Source of the DNA: Cristatella mucedo | Lineage: Eukaryota > Bryozoa > Phylactolaemata > Cristatellidae | DNA: 64,000 bases | Reading direction: 5' to 3' | Assembly: GCA_009760855.2 (NCBI GenBank) | Contig: WPIO01000110.1 | Coordinates: forward strand, 505,501-569,500 | In this document: piece after piece, positions 10,950 through 22,834 of the stretch | Numbering within the stretch: the stretch's first letter is position 1 | Layout of the letters: every line of letters starts with the position of its first letter | Program-made: the position numbers and the translations under genes | Notes under the pieces: generated by a model | Told to the model about the DNA's origin: nothing | What the model saw: the letters and a program-made list of their open reading frames with translations, nothing else | The model's database searches: none

Positions 10950-12010
10950 AGACCCCAGATGTTCGTTCAACTGCGATGTCTTTTAGGTTGTTCCTGGTTC
11001 CGCGTGTGTTTATTGGTCTATTTCCCCATGACGTCATATCATTTTTAGCCTGTGCTGGGCTATCTCAAGGCTAGGGAGCACTTGGTGCAGCCGAATACAA
11101 TATGGAAGCCTTTGCTGAGTAGCCTGTAAATAAAAGCAAGTGAAGCCAGTAATTCAGCGATCACACATTGGCTTTGCCAAGCTTGTCCGTAAGCATCTGC
11201 AGTTCGCCCACAGGTTTGCTGAGATTTGTGTGCTGGAAATGAAATTCATATGATTTCATGCTTATTTAAAGCCCATATATCCTTTTGGCTCCTACATTTA
11301 AATTGTTTAGCCAATTCGAATGTGAACTCGTTTGTAATTAATTTGGTGACACCTACTTGGCAATAAGCTGGCTGGACGCTTTGACAAAATGTTATGCAAA
11401 GATGGCACTTAGAAGGCTTTTAGCAATGGCAGGTCATGCCGATGAAGGTCTGCCGACAAACCTTTTATTGCCAGAGCACAGATCCTAGATATGTGCTTGT
11501 CAATGGTGTCCCTTAGCCTGTTCCTGTTTCCATGTTGAGTTTGTCGATCTATTTCCCCCTGAAGCCATACCAACAGAGCCAGAGATAGGAAAGTTCGAGA
11601 AGCGGCAGCACTTGCTCTACACAGCCTTGTGAAAACGGAATGGAAGCCTTTGCTTTATAGCAGTTAAACAAAAGCAAGTGAGGCCAGTGATGGTGCAATC
11701 AGATACATGCTTTGTCAAGTGAGTCTTTAAGCATCTGCAAGGCACCCACAAGTTTGCTGAGTTTCGTAAGCTAGTATTGCATTTCATAATATGTCATGTT
11801 TAATGCCCATTTAGTCTTTTGGCTCCTACATTTAATTTATTCAACCACTTAGAATAGGAACTCGTTTGTGAGCTATCTTGGTACTAGTTACTAGGCTTAA
11901 GCTGCCTAGATGCTTCCACAAAATGCTGGGCATTACTTTCACATAGAAGGATTTCAGGCAAAAGCACGTCGTGCCGATGAAGGTCTGGTGACTTTTCTAT
12001 GTGACCGGTT
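10950..12010. repeat. About 530-bp tandem duplication (two diverged units)
   Basis: Unit 1 (about 10950-11480) and unit 2 (about 11480-12010) share collinear segments: CTATTTCCCC, AATGGAAGCCTTTGCT, AGCAAGTGA, AAGCATCTGCA, CTTTTGGCTCCTACATTTAA and GTGCCGATGAAGGTCTG or close variants. Sequence at 12436-12545 resembles the segment just before unit 1 (TGGCATGTCGTGATATCTCT), so a third partial unit may exist. No ORF is shared. Confidence 0.8.
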
Positions 12011-12059
12011 ACCTCTGGGACACCCAAATAGCCTGGTGGAGCTTGCCGTGGCTTCCAGT

Positions 12060-12420
12060 TTCCTAGGTGGCAGGAAGCTTGGGGTTAATACCTGACCAGC
12101 ATCGAGCTGCCAGTGCAGTTTATTTATATGGGCCTTGCTGGGCTTTGAACAGTAGCTGCAGTGGACCTTTCTGTCTGATACGAACTCTTCTTCAGCTCGC
12201 TGACGGGAAAACAACATCCACCACCGTGATTCTCGCAGCTGACTGGTTCTTCCAGGTTGTGGCTAGTTTCCGGCTCTGAGGCTTGGGAAAGCATCCAATC
12301 ATGATCTTCGTGAGCACGAGTGAGCAATGATCTTCCTGATCAGTGAGGCAGATCATTACATCTCGGGCTGATCATCCATCCAGATGGCGAACATGATGCA
12401 GCCGAACCAATACTGCATCA
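12060..12420 (-). pseudogene. Inverted remnant of the cysteine-rich ORF (copy G)
   Basis: On the minus strand, one frame gives DHDWMLSQASEPETSHNLEE followed by PVSCENHGGGCCF. A second frame gives VHCSYCSKPSKAH and AGQVLTPSF. These align to DRDPMLSEAAEP...NLEEPISC...GGGYCFC and IHCQCCSEPSEAF...QVLVQSF of the intact copies at 21777-22343 and 58591-59157. A frameshift separates the two halves. This is the only copy in the opposite orientation, and its DNA is well diverged while the protein-level match stays visible. Confidence 0.7.
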
Positions 12421-12599
12421 ACTCCAGCAGCTGTTGTGCTGCTGTTCGTGAGTCGTCAGGGTATTGCAGCTAACTTGATGTGGCATGTCGTGATATCTCT
12501 CTACTTCCTCTGCCAACAAGAAACCGTTTATTGCCCGAGTCTCTCAACTCTGTTGCTGCATGTATTGATGACATTCCCCGTCAACAACGGCAAATGTTT

Positions 12600-12850
12600 T
12601 TAACCGAATGCTGATAAATAATTTACTAGTTATAGGATAATCAATTGAGATTTAGAAATTGAAAAGGCTAACGCTCAAATATGCTCAGCCAACATATCTT
12701 CTGTAGAATCTGAGCGAAACGTACGTCTCATATTCGAAAGTGACATTTTATTAGACGACCGAATCAGCTCTACAGTCAGTTCTGCCTACGTACCACTCCA
12801 AAACATTGCTAAAACTACGCTTTTTTAGGCAGTTATACCATATCTTTAAA
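12600..12850 (+). pseudogene. L2-like LINE fragment
   Basis: Resembles 37200-37390, which continues into recognisable LINE coding sequence. In this copy a frame reads [11 protein letters not shown], corresponding to the conserved stretch before the HAFVTSRLDYC motif. Truncated by the TA repeat. Confidence 0.5.
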
Positions 12851-13019
<169 letters not shown>

Positions 13020-13317
13020 TAATCAGAGCCAACTCCTGGCTCTGCTGCTCCTCAGTTGTTACATGCCACTCAGCCCAGCCAAAGAGTCTCCTAAGAAAAT
13101 TACCGCTGGACACCTTGAAATCGCTTTCGGAACGAAGCTTCGAAATTGCCTATTGGCCCTGGTAGTTAAAATTTAATTCGGTGGTAAATACGGACTAAAT
13201 TTTCAACCAGTCCTTTGGCTTATGTAGAGGTGCTGGGAAGCGAATGTAGCACGCGATTCTGTACTCCCCGTGGTACGAGAGTAGCCGTCACGGTCCACCT
13301 ATTGCAGCTATTGTGAT

Positions 13318-13900
13318 GCAATGTAATGTAAATTATCTCGGTCAGTGAATCCACAAAACCACAAAGACCGTGTTGGTGTAATGCAGGAGAGTTTGAAATA
13401 GCTCACTGACAGTCTAAGCGTCTTTCGCTACTCATTCGTTAGCCAACAGCCTTCATCTCACGCAAAATAGAGAAATTGTGAAGGATAGCAGAGACAGGAG
13501 AGCAGTTGAGGTAGTGAGTGACATGGAAGAACCAGTTCAGGACCGCTGAAAAGGATGAGCCATGGTCGGCAGCAGGAGAGTAGTTGTCGTTGTGTAAGAT
13601 GTGTGGAAGTGTGTTCCAGTGTAGGACCTGCAAAATAAAGCTTCTGTCACCAACGGTCTTTAAAAATACTATCTGATTTAACAGACTCTTTTTGTATAGC
13701 GACAGAAAAGTCTTTACGGCTATCGCTACCGCTTGCAGTGGCGATAAAGGATCGCCCACCGCACGATTCAAACCCATGACCTCAGGTCCGAGGTCGTGAA
13801 AAGCAACCGCCTTACCCAGTGAGCCATTAAGCGCAAGAATGGAACAGCTAATTTATTGTCCATACAGGACCTGAGGGGCACGAGAACGTGGAAACTGGTA
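13318..13900 (-). mobile_element. LINE 3' fragment (Rex/L2-like) with nested SINE
   Basis: The minus strand carries the C-terminal coding end (KTVGDRSF, LHWNTLPHIL, SAVLNWFF, HYLNCSP) and the (TACAT)-type tail at 13318-13335. It is the same family as 8560-10821. A family 1 SINE splits it at 13668-13830; the upstream LINE part resumes at about 13835-13900. The matching site in copies D and E is empty. Confidence 0.8.
13668..13830 (-). mobile_element. SINE family 1, nested in a LINE
   Basis: The reverse complement shows TGGCTCACTGGGTAAGGCGG, a GACCTCGGACCTGAGGTC arm, a decayed B box GGGTTTGAATCG and the tail CTATACAAAAAGAGTCTG. It interrupts the LINE between coding for the VDNK and KTVGDR motifs. 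Confidence 0.8.
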
Positions 13901-14640
13901 ATGTAAGGTAATGTATCTCCGTCTGTAACTCCACAAAGTCATAAAGACCTTGTGGTTGTTACGCAGGAGAGTTTTGTATAGCGCACTCACAGCCTAAGCG
14001 GCTTTCGGTAAACTGGTGCAGCAGTTCGGCTAAGTATGGAGGAGCCAAGCCTTGGCCGGCCATGTGTGTCAGCTTACGAACTTTTCTCTGTATCCGTTGC
14101 TGAACCGGCAGCCATCCTAGCTCGTTTAGCGAAGGAGACACATGGTCAAACCTCTGGGACTTAAAAACTAGCCTTGCACCCATATGCATCGCCATTCGTA
14201 GTGGCCTAGTTCCTTTTTTCGTAGCCCTGCCAAAAGGCAAGTATAATAATCAAGCCGAGACAGAACTAAGTGGCTAGTTAAACTTTTTGCAAGCCGCCGT
14301 GGAAGACAGCTCCTTATCTTAGTTAGGGATCGGACGTGACAGGCTAGCTGTAGAAGCAGTCCTCTAACTGAAGCTTTTAAAATTTAGGCAGCTGTCGAAA
14401 ACGACACCATATTTTTTAGCACGCGGCGATGGTCGCACACCATCACCTATTAGAAAAGCGAAGCCTTCCCAACTAGCCACAGTCTTGGGGTATGCTATGA
14501 GTAGCAGTTCAGTTCAGTTTTATCATCATTTAGTTTCAAGAAATTTTCTGAAATCCAGGATTGAATGTCGGCAAGGCAAGCATTCAGTTTAGCAGCTGCC
14601 GCAGCAAATTCCGAGGGTTCGAATGAGAAATATATGACGC
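13901..14640 (-). pseudogene. Second LINE fragment, internally deleted
   Basis: Minus strand: ATKKGTRPL, GARLVFKSQRFDHVSP, GWLPVQQRIQRK and LAPPYLAELLHQF, then directly TESRLGCECAIQNSPA. In the better copy at 8589-10757 the last two blocks are separated by about 90 codons, so an internal deletion has joined them. Upstream RT sequence continues in decayed form to about 14640 (MSTRNFQKL-like region near 14530). Confidence 0.75.
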
Positions 14641-17228
14641 TATATGACGCTGTCAATCAGCTGACTTCTGCGTTTACTTTGACGTTGCATTGCACTCGAA
14701 GTGGTGGTACGCATTACGGAATATCGTGAAAATTATTAGCGAAATTGAAATCAGGACTGCTAGACAAGCGGTCTAACATTCTGACGGAAAAATTGGTACT
14801 TCTCCACGAAGTACCCGCACAGCCGCGTACACTTGCGCCGAGTAGAAATGGCTGTCAGAGCACTTTTCTGTCTCGCTCTAAGCGTTAAGCTAATCGCCAC
14901 TGACTGCAAAGTTGCGGCTAGCTTCAGCTAACAAGAGAAGGACTGGAACCCTGAAAACGCTTGAACGAGAACCCTGGGCTAGCATCCGGCTTAGTCTATT
15001 ACGCACAAACAGCGAGAAGCGTCTTTGCCCAAGCAAGCTTCAGTAGGCCTGCCGGCTGATCGCTGAATTGAAACCTTGACCTTGGCTGCGGAATTTGGCG
15101 TGATAGTCACTTATGCAATAGTCACCATAAGCCGAGGATTATGATCAGCCCAATGTATGATTGTCTATTAATGACATTATCGCTATAATCATGGCCTGGA
15201 CGTTATATAAGGCGCAGAACTGGGCCGAACTTTTGACTCACGGAGTATCTGCCTATCAGTAGGTGAGTAGTTGAGCTACGCGCGAGCTTTAGTAACTCTG
15301 TAAACGGGTCTTTTGGAAGTCACCTGTCATGTCAGCCGTAATATACGGGCCTTGTTTTTGCTTTTTCTAGTAGGTCTTAGCGTTAGGGCTCGGTGAGAAA
15401 TTTGCTTGTCATTTACATGAGCACAGTAAAAGTCTCTTAATGAATTGCCCTGTAGTTCGCTGCATGGTCTGAACCTCAAGTTGCCACCCATCTATAAAAA
15501 TTGTCGTTACTGGTGATAAATCTGCGATTGAGGGTCAAACTAGAGTAATCTTCTGTTCGCCCAGGCAGGTTACCTGAGATATACTGACTGCCATTGCTGT
15601 AAGACCATCTTTCCGTTACCCTTATGAGATGTTTAGCTTTAAAAGAAACGCTTGAGTTTAAAAGGCCACAACTACGAACAAAAAAAAGAGTTACTGCCAG
15701 ACGAGCAAGAGACCTTCATCGATCAAGTAATTCTCCTTTCAGCTGAGTAAGTATGCCGATAATGGCCCTCCTTTGAGGGGAATAGGACTGTCAAATGATC
15801 TCAGGGGCTTGTCTAACTAAGTCTAGATTCTTGTAATTCATTGTATTAAGGACTTCTTCCTTGTGCCCCAAACCGTCTACAACCTGTGCACAGTCCATTG
15901 CCCGACCGGTCTTTAGTCGACTGGGTAAATGTCACATCTCAATGCTTCCGTGTGAGTTTAACTGAATTCCTATCAAGCGTCGAATCAATTTCAAGATTAA
16001 CTCCGTAGCATGCAGGCCGCTTCACATGCTTGCACCAGTTTACCTATCTAACTTCCCTGTTCTTCCAGTTCAACTCCTGCTACTCAGCGTTGAGTGATCT
16101 GGCTCTTCTTTGCATTGCATTTGCATTTGGCGATTATCTAGCCCTCATCTCGTCGAAGTTTCTCGAGTGCTTTCTTGTGTACCCGTATATCATTTACGAC
16201 AAACGAATATCCTGATGTGTTAAAAACTGGTATCTGTGATTTCGATATTCTTAAGAGAACTTAACCTCTACCTAGGCACTTCATTTGAGCTGGGGGGGAG
16301 CTCATGCCACGACCCGGTCGAGGTGGGTTTCATGTTTTAGAGGTCGTGATCTCTGCGACAAGCAAACATTTTCTAATATGACACGTCACTTCGAGCGCTC
16401 CCTTTGATACCCTTTCGTTTTGCAGGGTCATTTTAACGAGGCTTAGTGTTCAGCTTATTTGAGTCCTCTCAAAGAGGCTGCTCGCCAAAATTTATCTGCT
16501 TCAAGATTTGGGTGGGTGTGTAGAGGGGACTAAAGTCTTTCCAGCGGGCTCTCCTTGGTTGGTTCTCCTTGGTTTAGCCTTCAGAGTACATCGCTTAAGC
16601 CAGATTTACATGGTCAGTCTGGCACTCTGCCTCCTGTCCTACTTCTGTCTTCCTTTTTCTACTGAGTCTAGGCTGTCGGCTTTCTGAAAATGCTTACTTC
16701 CAACCCAATTGGCCATGTGTTTTTCTTGGGAAATTGCATTCATAGAGGCAGGAAATGGCCCTTCTCGTTGAATTTCCTGGCGAATTTTAAGCGTCTGCGA
16801 CTGCTTTTGTAGCCAGCTACCTCACTGTCAGATTCGTGTGCGACTAGCTTGTAGATTCCCATTAACAGCAACTCCTGCAGAAAGCGTCGATGATTTTGCA
16901 ACCCACTGAATTCCCCCTGACTCTTGGCTTTTCAAAGCTATCAAGAAGGCGTGCCCTTGACAGTGCCTGGAGTCGGTCGTTTGCATAGTTGTGATTGAAA
17001 CGTGGCCAAGTAGTAGAACTGCATTTGACTGCTGATTCTTAGTTTAGTTTTTCCATGTCTACAACAGCCTGCCGTATTGGCACCGTTTTGGCTCCGCCGA
17101 ACACTCAAGTAGGTAGGAAGCAGGCAAGAAGCATGACACGCAGGGTACACCTGGCTGCCTAAAACACCTGCTGCCTAAACCCACGCCTCCGCCCCAACCC
17201 CGTGTAAGACGGGTATTCCAGAGGCTAC

Positions 17229-17377
17229 GGCAAACTAGGTAAGGTGGTTGCTTTCACGACCGAGGTCGTGGGTTCGATTCCTGCAGTAGGCGATTCTTTA
17301 TCGCAGCTGCAAGCGGTGGTGATAGCCGTAAAGTTTCTTCTGTCGCTACACAAAAAGAGGCTGTTTAATCAGCTAGG
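17229..17377 (+). mobile_element. SINE family 1, in copy A only
   Basis: GGCAAACTAGGTAAGGTGG, B box GGGTTCGATTCC, tail CTACACAAAAAGAGGCTG followed by a short T run. The 5' head is truncated. Copy E has the uninterrupted site near 53205-53215 (GAGGCTACCAGGAGG), so this copy inserted after A and E separated. Confidence 0.85.
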
Positions 17378-18339
17378 ATTTTTTTACTTACCTGGAGGAA
17401 CCTCGGGAACACCTGCTAGTGAATGGCATCCTCATTGAGGGGTATACAGAGAAGTACTTAGTTTTCAGAAACGAATGCAACATTTAGGACTAATACCAAG
17501 GTGCTACCAGCCAGTAAAATCGTCAGAGCGTTTCGGAAAGAAGGGTAAGGGTTTGCCACAAATGTAAACCGCAGCTGGCCTCGTTCTGGATTTGTGCTAA
17601 TCTGGCAAAAGCACGTGAGGGTAAGAATCGCTAGGCAGGCCAAGTGGAGTAACTCGCTCTTTCGTTACGGAACTGAGCAAGGCAATGCATTATGGCTCCA
17701 AATTTTGGTCAATGGCTCCCGGCACTTTTCAGATACTGACGGCTGCTTCACATTGCAATTCTTTCTAACGGCCTGATCCAGAGCCCACCTTCTCCCGGTA
17801 GGTGCAGCACGTGGCCGCCGCAGCCTTGCCTATTTGCCGGCCAAAAGCCCGAGCTCGATCGATCGAGGCTGCGGCTTTCCTGTCGTGTTTTTCGTGTGAT
17901 TTGGAGCTGCATTGTTGCCGCATTGTTCGCGCCTCGAGCAGCCACCGACGAAGAAGCCATGCCTTTTTGAACTATAGGGCGAGCGTTTTAAGTGTTTGGG
18001 TTTCGTAACCTCCCGCTGAGGCCGAACGGTGCTTGAGCCTGTGTCTATTAATGGGCACCATTACTGCCAGCCTCACCTAGCAAGATTTTATCAATGAGGC
18101 CTGTCCGTTTCTCCGCGAAATGCATCGGTCTTGAGATTGCCAGAGTGACCTATCTGGCCGCCAGCCGACCACCGTGCTCCTCTGAGTCGGACTACGAGAG
18201 GAAATGTAGCACCGAAACCATCTCGTCTTTTTGCTCCCCTCTTTTCTCACTCCCAGCCATACTACAGGTTACTCCATCCCTAAGATGGCATCGACTGCAA
18301 GCCCGTCCGTGAAACGAAGAGAATCCTTTCAGAAACGTC

Positions 18340-18500
18340 ATGCCACACTAAATAGGGAAGTTGATTTTCACAACCTCGGCCCAAGGTCGTGGATTCGAAT
18401 CCCCCAGTAGCAATCCTTTATTGTAGCTTCAAGCGGTGGTGATAGCCGTACAGGCTCTTCTGTCGCTATATAAAAGAGTCTGTTGAATCAACTAGTATTA
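18340..18500 (+). mobile_element. SINE family 1, shared between copies A and E
   Basis: ACCTCGGCCCAAGGTCGTGG, then B box GATTCGAATCC, then GCGGTGGTGATAGCCGTACA and CTATATAAAAGAGTCTG. Copy E holds the same SINE at the same place (54377-54535). Copies D (about 43540) and F (about 61620) lack it. Confidence 0.8.
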
Positions 18501-19025
18501 CGATAACTTACACACAAAAAAGGGTATTTTGGTGTTAAATTATTGCAATCAGTATATTGAATATGAGTAACCTGTCCGTATCCAGTGCATAAGTTAATTT
18601 ACTTTACTGCACCTCTACTTTTTGTTCTGTGCGTTTTTAAAGACTACAAGACATGATTTCAAGCCCGTGTGAAGTATTTGTATGCAATGAAACGCTAATT
18701 GTGACTCACGGTTACGACATTTGTATATCGGCCTAGGGGAGTAAAATCTGAATCAAGGTACTTTCCGTTTTTGGCACGGGAAAGGCTACATGTTGTTAGT
18801 GATGACATAGATAACGTCGGCAGGCATATACACACAAATTTCAATTTTAACGAATCAGAAATATGCAGGGGAAATCTTTTCAGCTTCGCGTTAAATTTCC
18901 TTGAGTAGTTAGATCTTATGACAGCCATGAGTGATTTCCAGCTATATGGAGCGTGCGAACTGGTGCCAGGGTCTCCAAACGTTAAAGGTTCGTTCTAGTC
19001 ACTGCTTAGGCAGTAGATCTGTAAG

Positions 19026-19050
19026 GGGAGAGAGAGAGAGAGAGTGAGAG

Positions 19051-19099
<49 letters not shown>

Positions 19100-19114
19100 G
19101 AGAGAGAGAGAGAC
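19026..19114. repeat. (GA)n microsatellite, unit copy A
   Basis: Nearly pure GA, about 89 bp. The equivalent tract occurs at the same place in copies D (44092-44240) and E (55078-55121), so it belongs to the unit. Confidence 0.97.
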
Positions 19115-21776
19115 TGGTGCGTCGTTGGGGCGGCTAACTATAGTTGGAAAGCTGTGGGGTTGTATTAACTGTAAGCGCCCTCTGAGAGTGCTGAGGTACT
19201 GAAATTCAGTCGGATTTCTTGGGCAAATGCCTCTGACGGCTTAGTTATATAGTTGACAAAATAATTAATAATTTAATGAACCTATTTCATGGGCATGCAA
19301 CAATCCCCGGGGACTTTGTCTTACTTACCAAAGAAAGTTACCAGGCATGTTTCAATCACAAGGGCAATCAAGGAACTAAGTAGCAGAGAGGCAGCGACTA
19401 AAGCTGGTTAAAAAGTATTTGCCTTGGTTAGCAGATCGAACAATAGTGCTGCCGCTTAAGAATTTTCAGAATGATTTTATTAGTATAGGACCTTTACAGC
19501 AAACCTTTATGCCGCCTGTAGTCTTTATAAAAAAAAGAATGGAACTGCTCATTCACCGTCTATAGCAAATCTGAGGGAGCCGGATGCTTAAAGCAGCTAC
19601 AGTAGCTCAGGTAGCTAGCTATGAAAGAGCAGAACCAATGCGTACCTTATGAGACCTAGTAAGAATTTTACCCTAAACCTGTTGATGAACCACCAGTCAT
19701 CGCAGCTACTTTAGCATAGCAGATGCGTGGCTCAACCTCTGTGAATTGTGCATCTAATTTGAAGCCATATTCTTCACCAGCTGCCGAATCCGACTAGACG
19801 TTTTTGCTAGCCCCAGAAAAACCATCTAGACAGTGTCAGATAGCTAGTTGTGGTGTGGTGGACGTTGCTTAGAGTCAGACAAGGCTCTATCCCGATGGTT
19901 TTCTGAAGGTGATATTAGTAGAGAACCTAAACGAGTCATCTTTGTTCAGGAAGGTCAATATTTTGCAATTTTACATAGCTGTAAGTACGCAGACTTGACT
20001 TTCGATTTAATTTTGTCAGGTTAAAAAATTTACTTTTGAACGAAACACCCAATTGGGTTTGAGTTGCTACAGAATATATCCCGGCCGAACAAGTTTCGAG
20101 AGTAATTCTTCACATTTGCTGTGGAAGATTTTTGCATAGTCAGTAGTAGAGTTATATCTTTGTTCAATTAGAGGTAGTTTCCAGCCGTCAAATTGCGAAT
20201 CTCAGCAGGAAGCTGTGCAAGAGAGAGTTTGATCAATCTGTTGAGAAAGTTTGACTTACTGCAAGCAGTAACCGTTCAAAGCTTAGTCATTTGCACAAGT
20301 AGGAACTACTCGATTGTCTGTTGTCGACAATTACATCGGCAAGAGCATCCCTGGTGACAATGAGGGATGATATTGGCATCTCAATCTGTAGAGAATCAGC
20401 ACTCTATGCAGTGACGAGATTTTCTGTATCCCTTGACGGCTAAAATATTAATAATACATGTACACTTAACGCAATTCCTTTGGAACTAATCATATGCCAA
20501 AACAGTGTAGCTGGCTGCACCTCTCCGGTCAGGCCTCGGTTCGAAATAAAGTCATGAGAGAAGGTGATCTCGAATCATAGGCTGTACATGTCGCAGCGAT
20601 GAAGTCATTAACGATCGGATTTGTGATATGTTCGGTGTCATTCCATACTAAAATAAACAAGTAGAAAGGCTCTAGTGCCAGCATGCCACAGCTTGGCTTA
20701 AAACGCTGACTCGCGTTCATGCTTTGATACATGTTCGGGCATGCATCGAAAGTTCCATGGAACATAATAAAGTGCACTAGGACTAAAGGGCTGCTAAACT
20801 TGGCCGAAAGCGAGTACTAGAAGAGAAGCGTACCAGACTTTCGGTGCTTAAGACGTTGAAGCTTTGAGGAGTTGTACCTGTGCATATCCTCAAATCCAGC
20901 AGCACTTTTGACGTGCACTCAATTGCATTCAATTCTCAAAATCCGTGCCTGATAAATTATGCAATGTAAACATGGACATTCTTAGCAAATGATATGCAAG
21001 AGTACCCATTTCTGCATTATTTAAGCCAAAGAAAAGGTAACCATTTGACTAATAACGTGGGAGATGGCTGCTTGCCGTTGCTTGGTATTAAGAGCAACGC
21101 ATTGACCTTTATAAACTCAGCAAGATATTGTGGAGCAAACTCCTGTTGGACATTTTAGATCAACTAAAGAGCCGAGACGACTATTCTGTTTTGGAGTGGT
21201 TTTGAAATCGCTTCTTTTTGCAACCATTCTCCGCTTGATGTCGGCAAGGATGGAAACGTAATAGTTTGACCTCGTAATCAAGGTTCTCGCCCTTAACGAC
21301 CAAGGTCAGGGAAAATGGATTTGGAGCCCGATGTCACATGACTTGGAGCCCAGTGGCGCCGGCGGAGCAGCTGAATACTGACAGGGTTGTCTTGGAGCAC
21401 TACAGAAAATTAATTGCATTCGTAAATATACAGAGTTTCACTGCTGAAACTGCATGGAAGAATAGTGACTACGGTTCATTGCAGTAGCGACGGCTGACAA
21501 ACGCTCGTCCGTCCCTAGAGGCTAAGCACTTTCTCTGCCGTATTTTGCAAAGTACTTCGTACCCATACATTTTCGAGAGAAGCAATATCTTCCTGTTCTG
21601 AAAACGGATGACATTTTTTCGCTTGGATTCGTCGCTCTCCAGCACTGTTGCTTACTTGCTTTTATTTAAGGTTGACATTCAGAGGTAACTCCTTGCATGC
21701 ATTGGCTGCATTCGTGCTGCATTGCTGCTGCCTGTGCTGCTGGGCCTCGAGCTCGCCTAGCACTCGATCTGTAGAT

Positions 21777-22343
21777 ATGACTTCGAGGCGACTTATACCA
21801 AACAAAAACGCAAGCCGAACGACGAAACAAGCAAGCGGACCTGAAATTCTGCCAGCGAGCGGGCGGAGCACTGATATCCTTCGGGTCGACAGCGGCCGGA
21901 TGAGAAACGAAGCACTGCTGCAAGTTCGTCCGAGCCAGCCGGCTATAGCACAGGCTGGGCAGCCGGCACCGGCTGCCGAAGAACCGATACCTCGTATAGA
22001 GCTGATGGAGAGTCCGTACGGCTGCTCCCTGTTCGGCATCGGGTTCATCATTCGGCCTGATCCTCTCAAAGTTCTACTTCATGATCGCGATCCGATGCTG
22101 TCTGAAGCTGCCGAGCCACAAACTGGCCGAAACCTTGAGGAGCCAATCAGCTGCCAGTCCCATGGTGGAGGATATTGTTTCTGCATCGGTGCACCGGGCT
22201 ACTGTGCCTGCACTGATAGTGAGATCCATTGTCAGTGCTGCTCGGAGCCAAGCGAGGCTTTCGTTGGTAATCTGCAGCGGCGGTTCAAGTATCCTCAGGT
22301 ATTAGTCCAAAGCTTCGAGCCAGCTATGTATCCGGGCCGATAG
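21777..22343 (+). CDS. Cysteine-rich protein ORF, copy A (188 codons)
   Basis: I do not recognise the family. The frame from ATG 21777 to TAG encodes 188 residues, exactly as in copy E. It has a basic N-terminal part (about residues 1-45), a Pro/Ala-rich middle (about 50-70), then YGCSLFGIGF at 81-90 and a cysteine module with Cys at 126, 134, 136, 143, 145, 152, 154 and 155. The C-terminus ends YPGR. This Met is the start chosen because an aligned Met occurs in copies B, D and E. The frame stays open upstream to an ATG at 21648 and includes a hydrophobic, Cys-rich stretch (ALAAFVLHCCCLCCW), so the true start could be earlier, as a signal-like leader, or this could be an exon. It sits about 500 bp before a solo LTR. 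It may be a gene-family exon or a mobile-element protein. Confidence 0.5.
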   Translation: MTSRRLIPNKNASRTTKQASGPEILPASGRSTDILRVDSGRMRNEALLQVRPSQPAIAQAGQPAPAAEEPIPRIELMESPYGCSLFGIGFIIRPDPLKVLLHDRDPMLSEAAEPQTGRNLEEPISCQSHGGGYCFCIGAPGYCACTDSEIHCQCCSEPSEAFVGNLQRRFKYPQVLVQSFEPAMYPGR

Positions 22344-22834
22344 GAGCGCTTTACCGGGCAGAGCTGTTCAGTGTTCCTAGATTTTCAGAGAGCTAGCTGC
22401 ACTGTGCCTGCCCCATCGCTCGGTCATGGATACGCCGGAAGTCGATCGCTGGTGCACATGATTCGATTTTAACGTTTGCAGTGATTGACCTGAGTCATCT
22501 ACGGCGGCGTTACCAGCGTTCAAGAAAGCGCTTGGCTTCTACCGGTACAAGTAGAGCGGATACTGATACAGCAAACTGAGCAGGTCACCTCGATCGCTTG
22601 AAGCATCTCGTCACATGCCTCCTCATCAGCGTCTATTAAATGTTCGCCGAATTTCGCATGTGTAAGATTTCGTCAGCAAATATAAACGCATGCAGTAAGT
22701 TGACAATACGTTCTAGTCAATTCCGGCGGGCTGCTACAGCCACGGTTTGGCAGCTTAGTGTGAGCTACGCTCAATCAGCCGGGACAGTTGTATGATGGTT
22801 CAGTAACTTCAATCACTTTAGAGAGGCATAAAGA

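Noticed and set aside
12600-12850. Considered as the left edge of the long repeat unit because it matches copy C near 37200
   Set aside because: Both segments turned out to be L2-like LINE coding sequence, so the match is not evidence for the unit.
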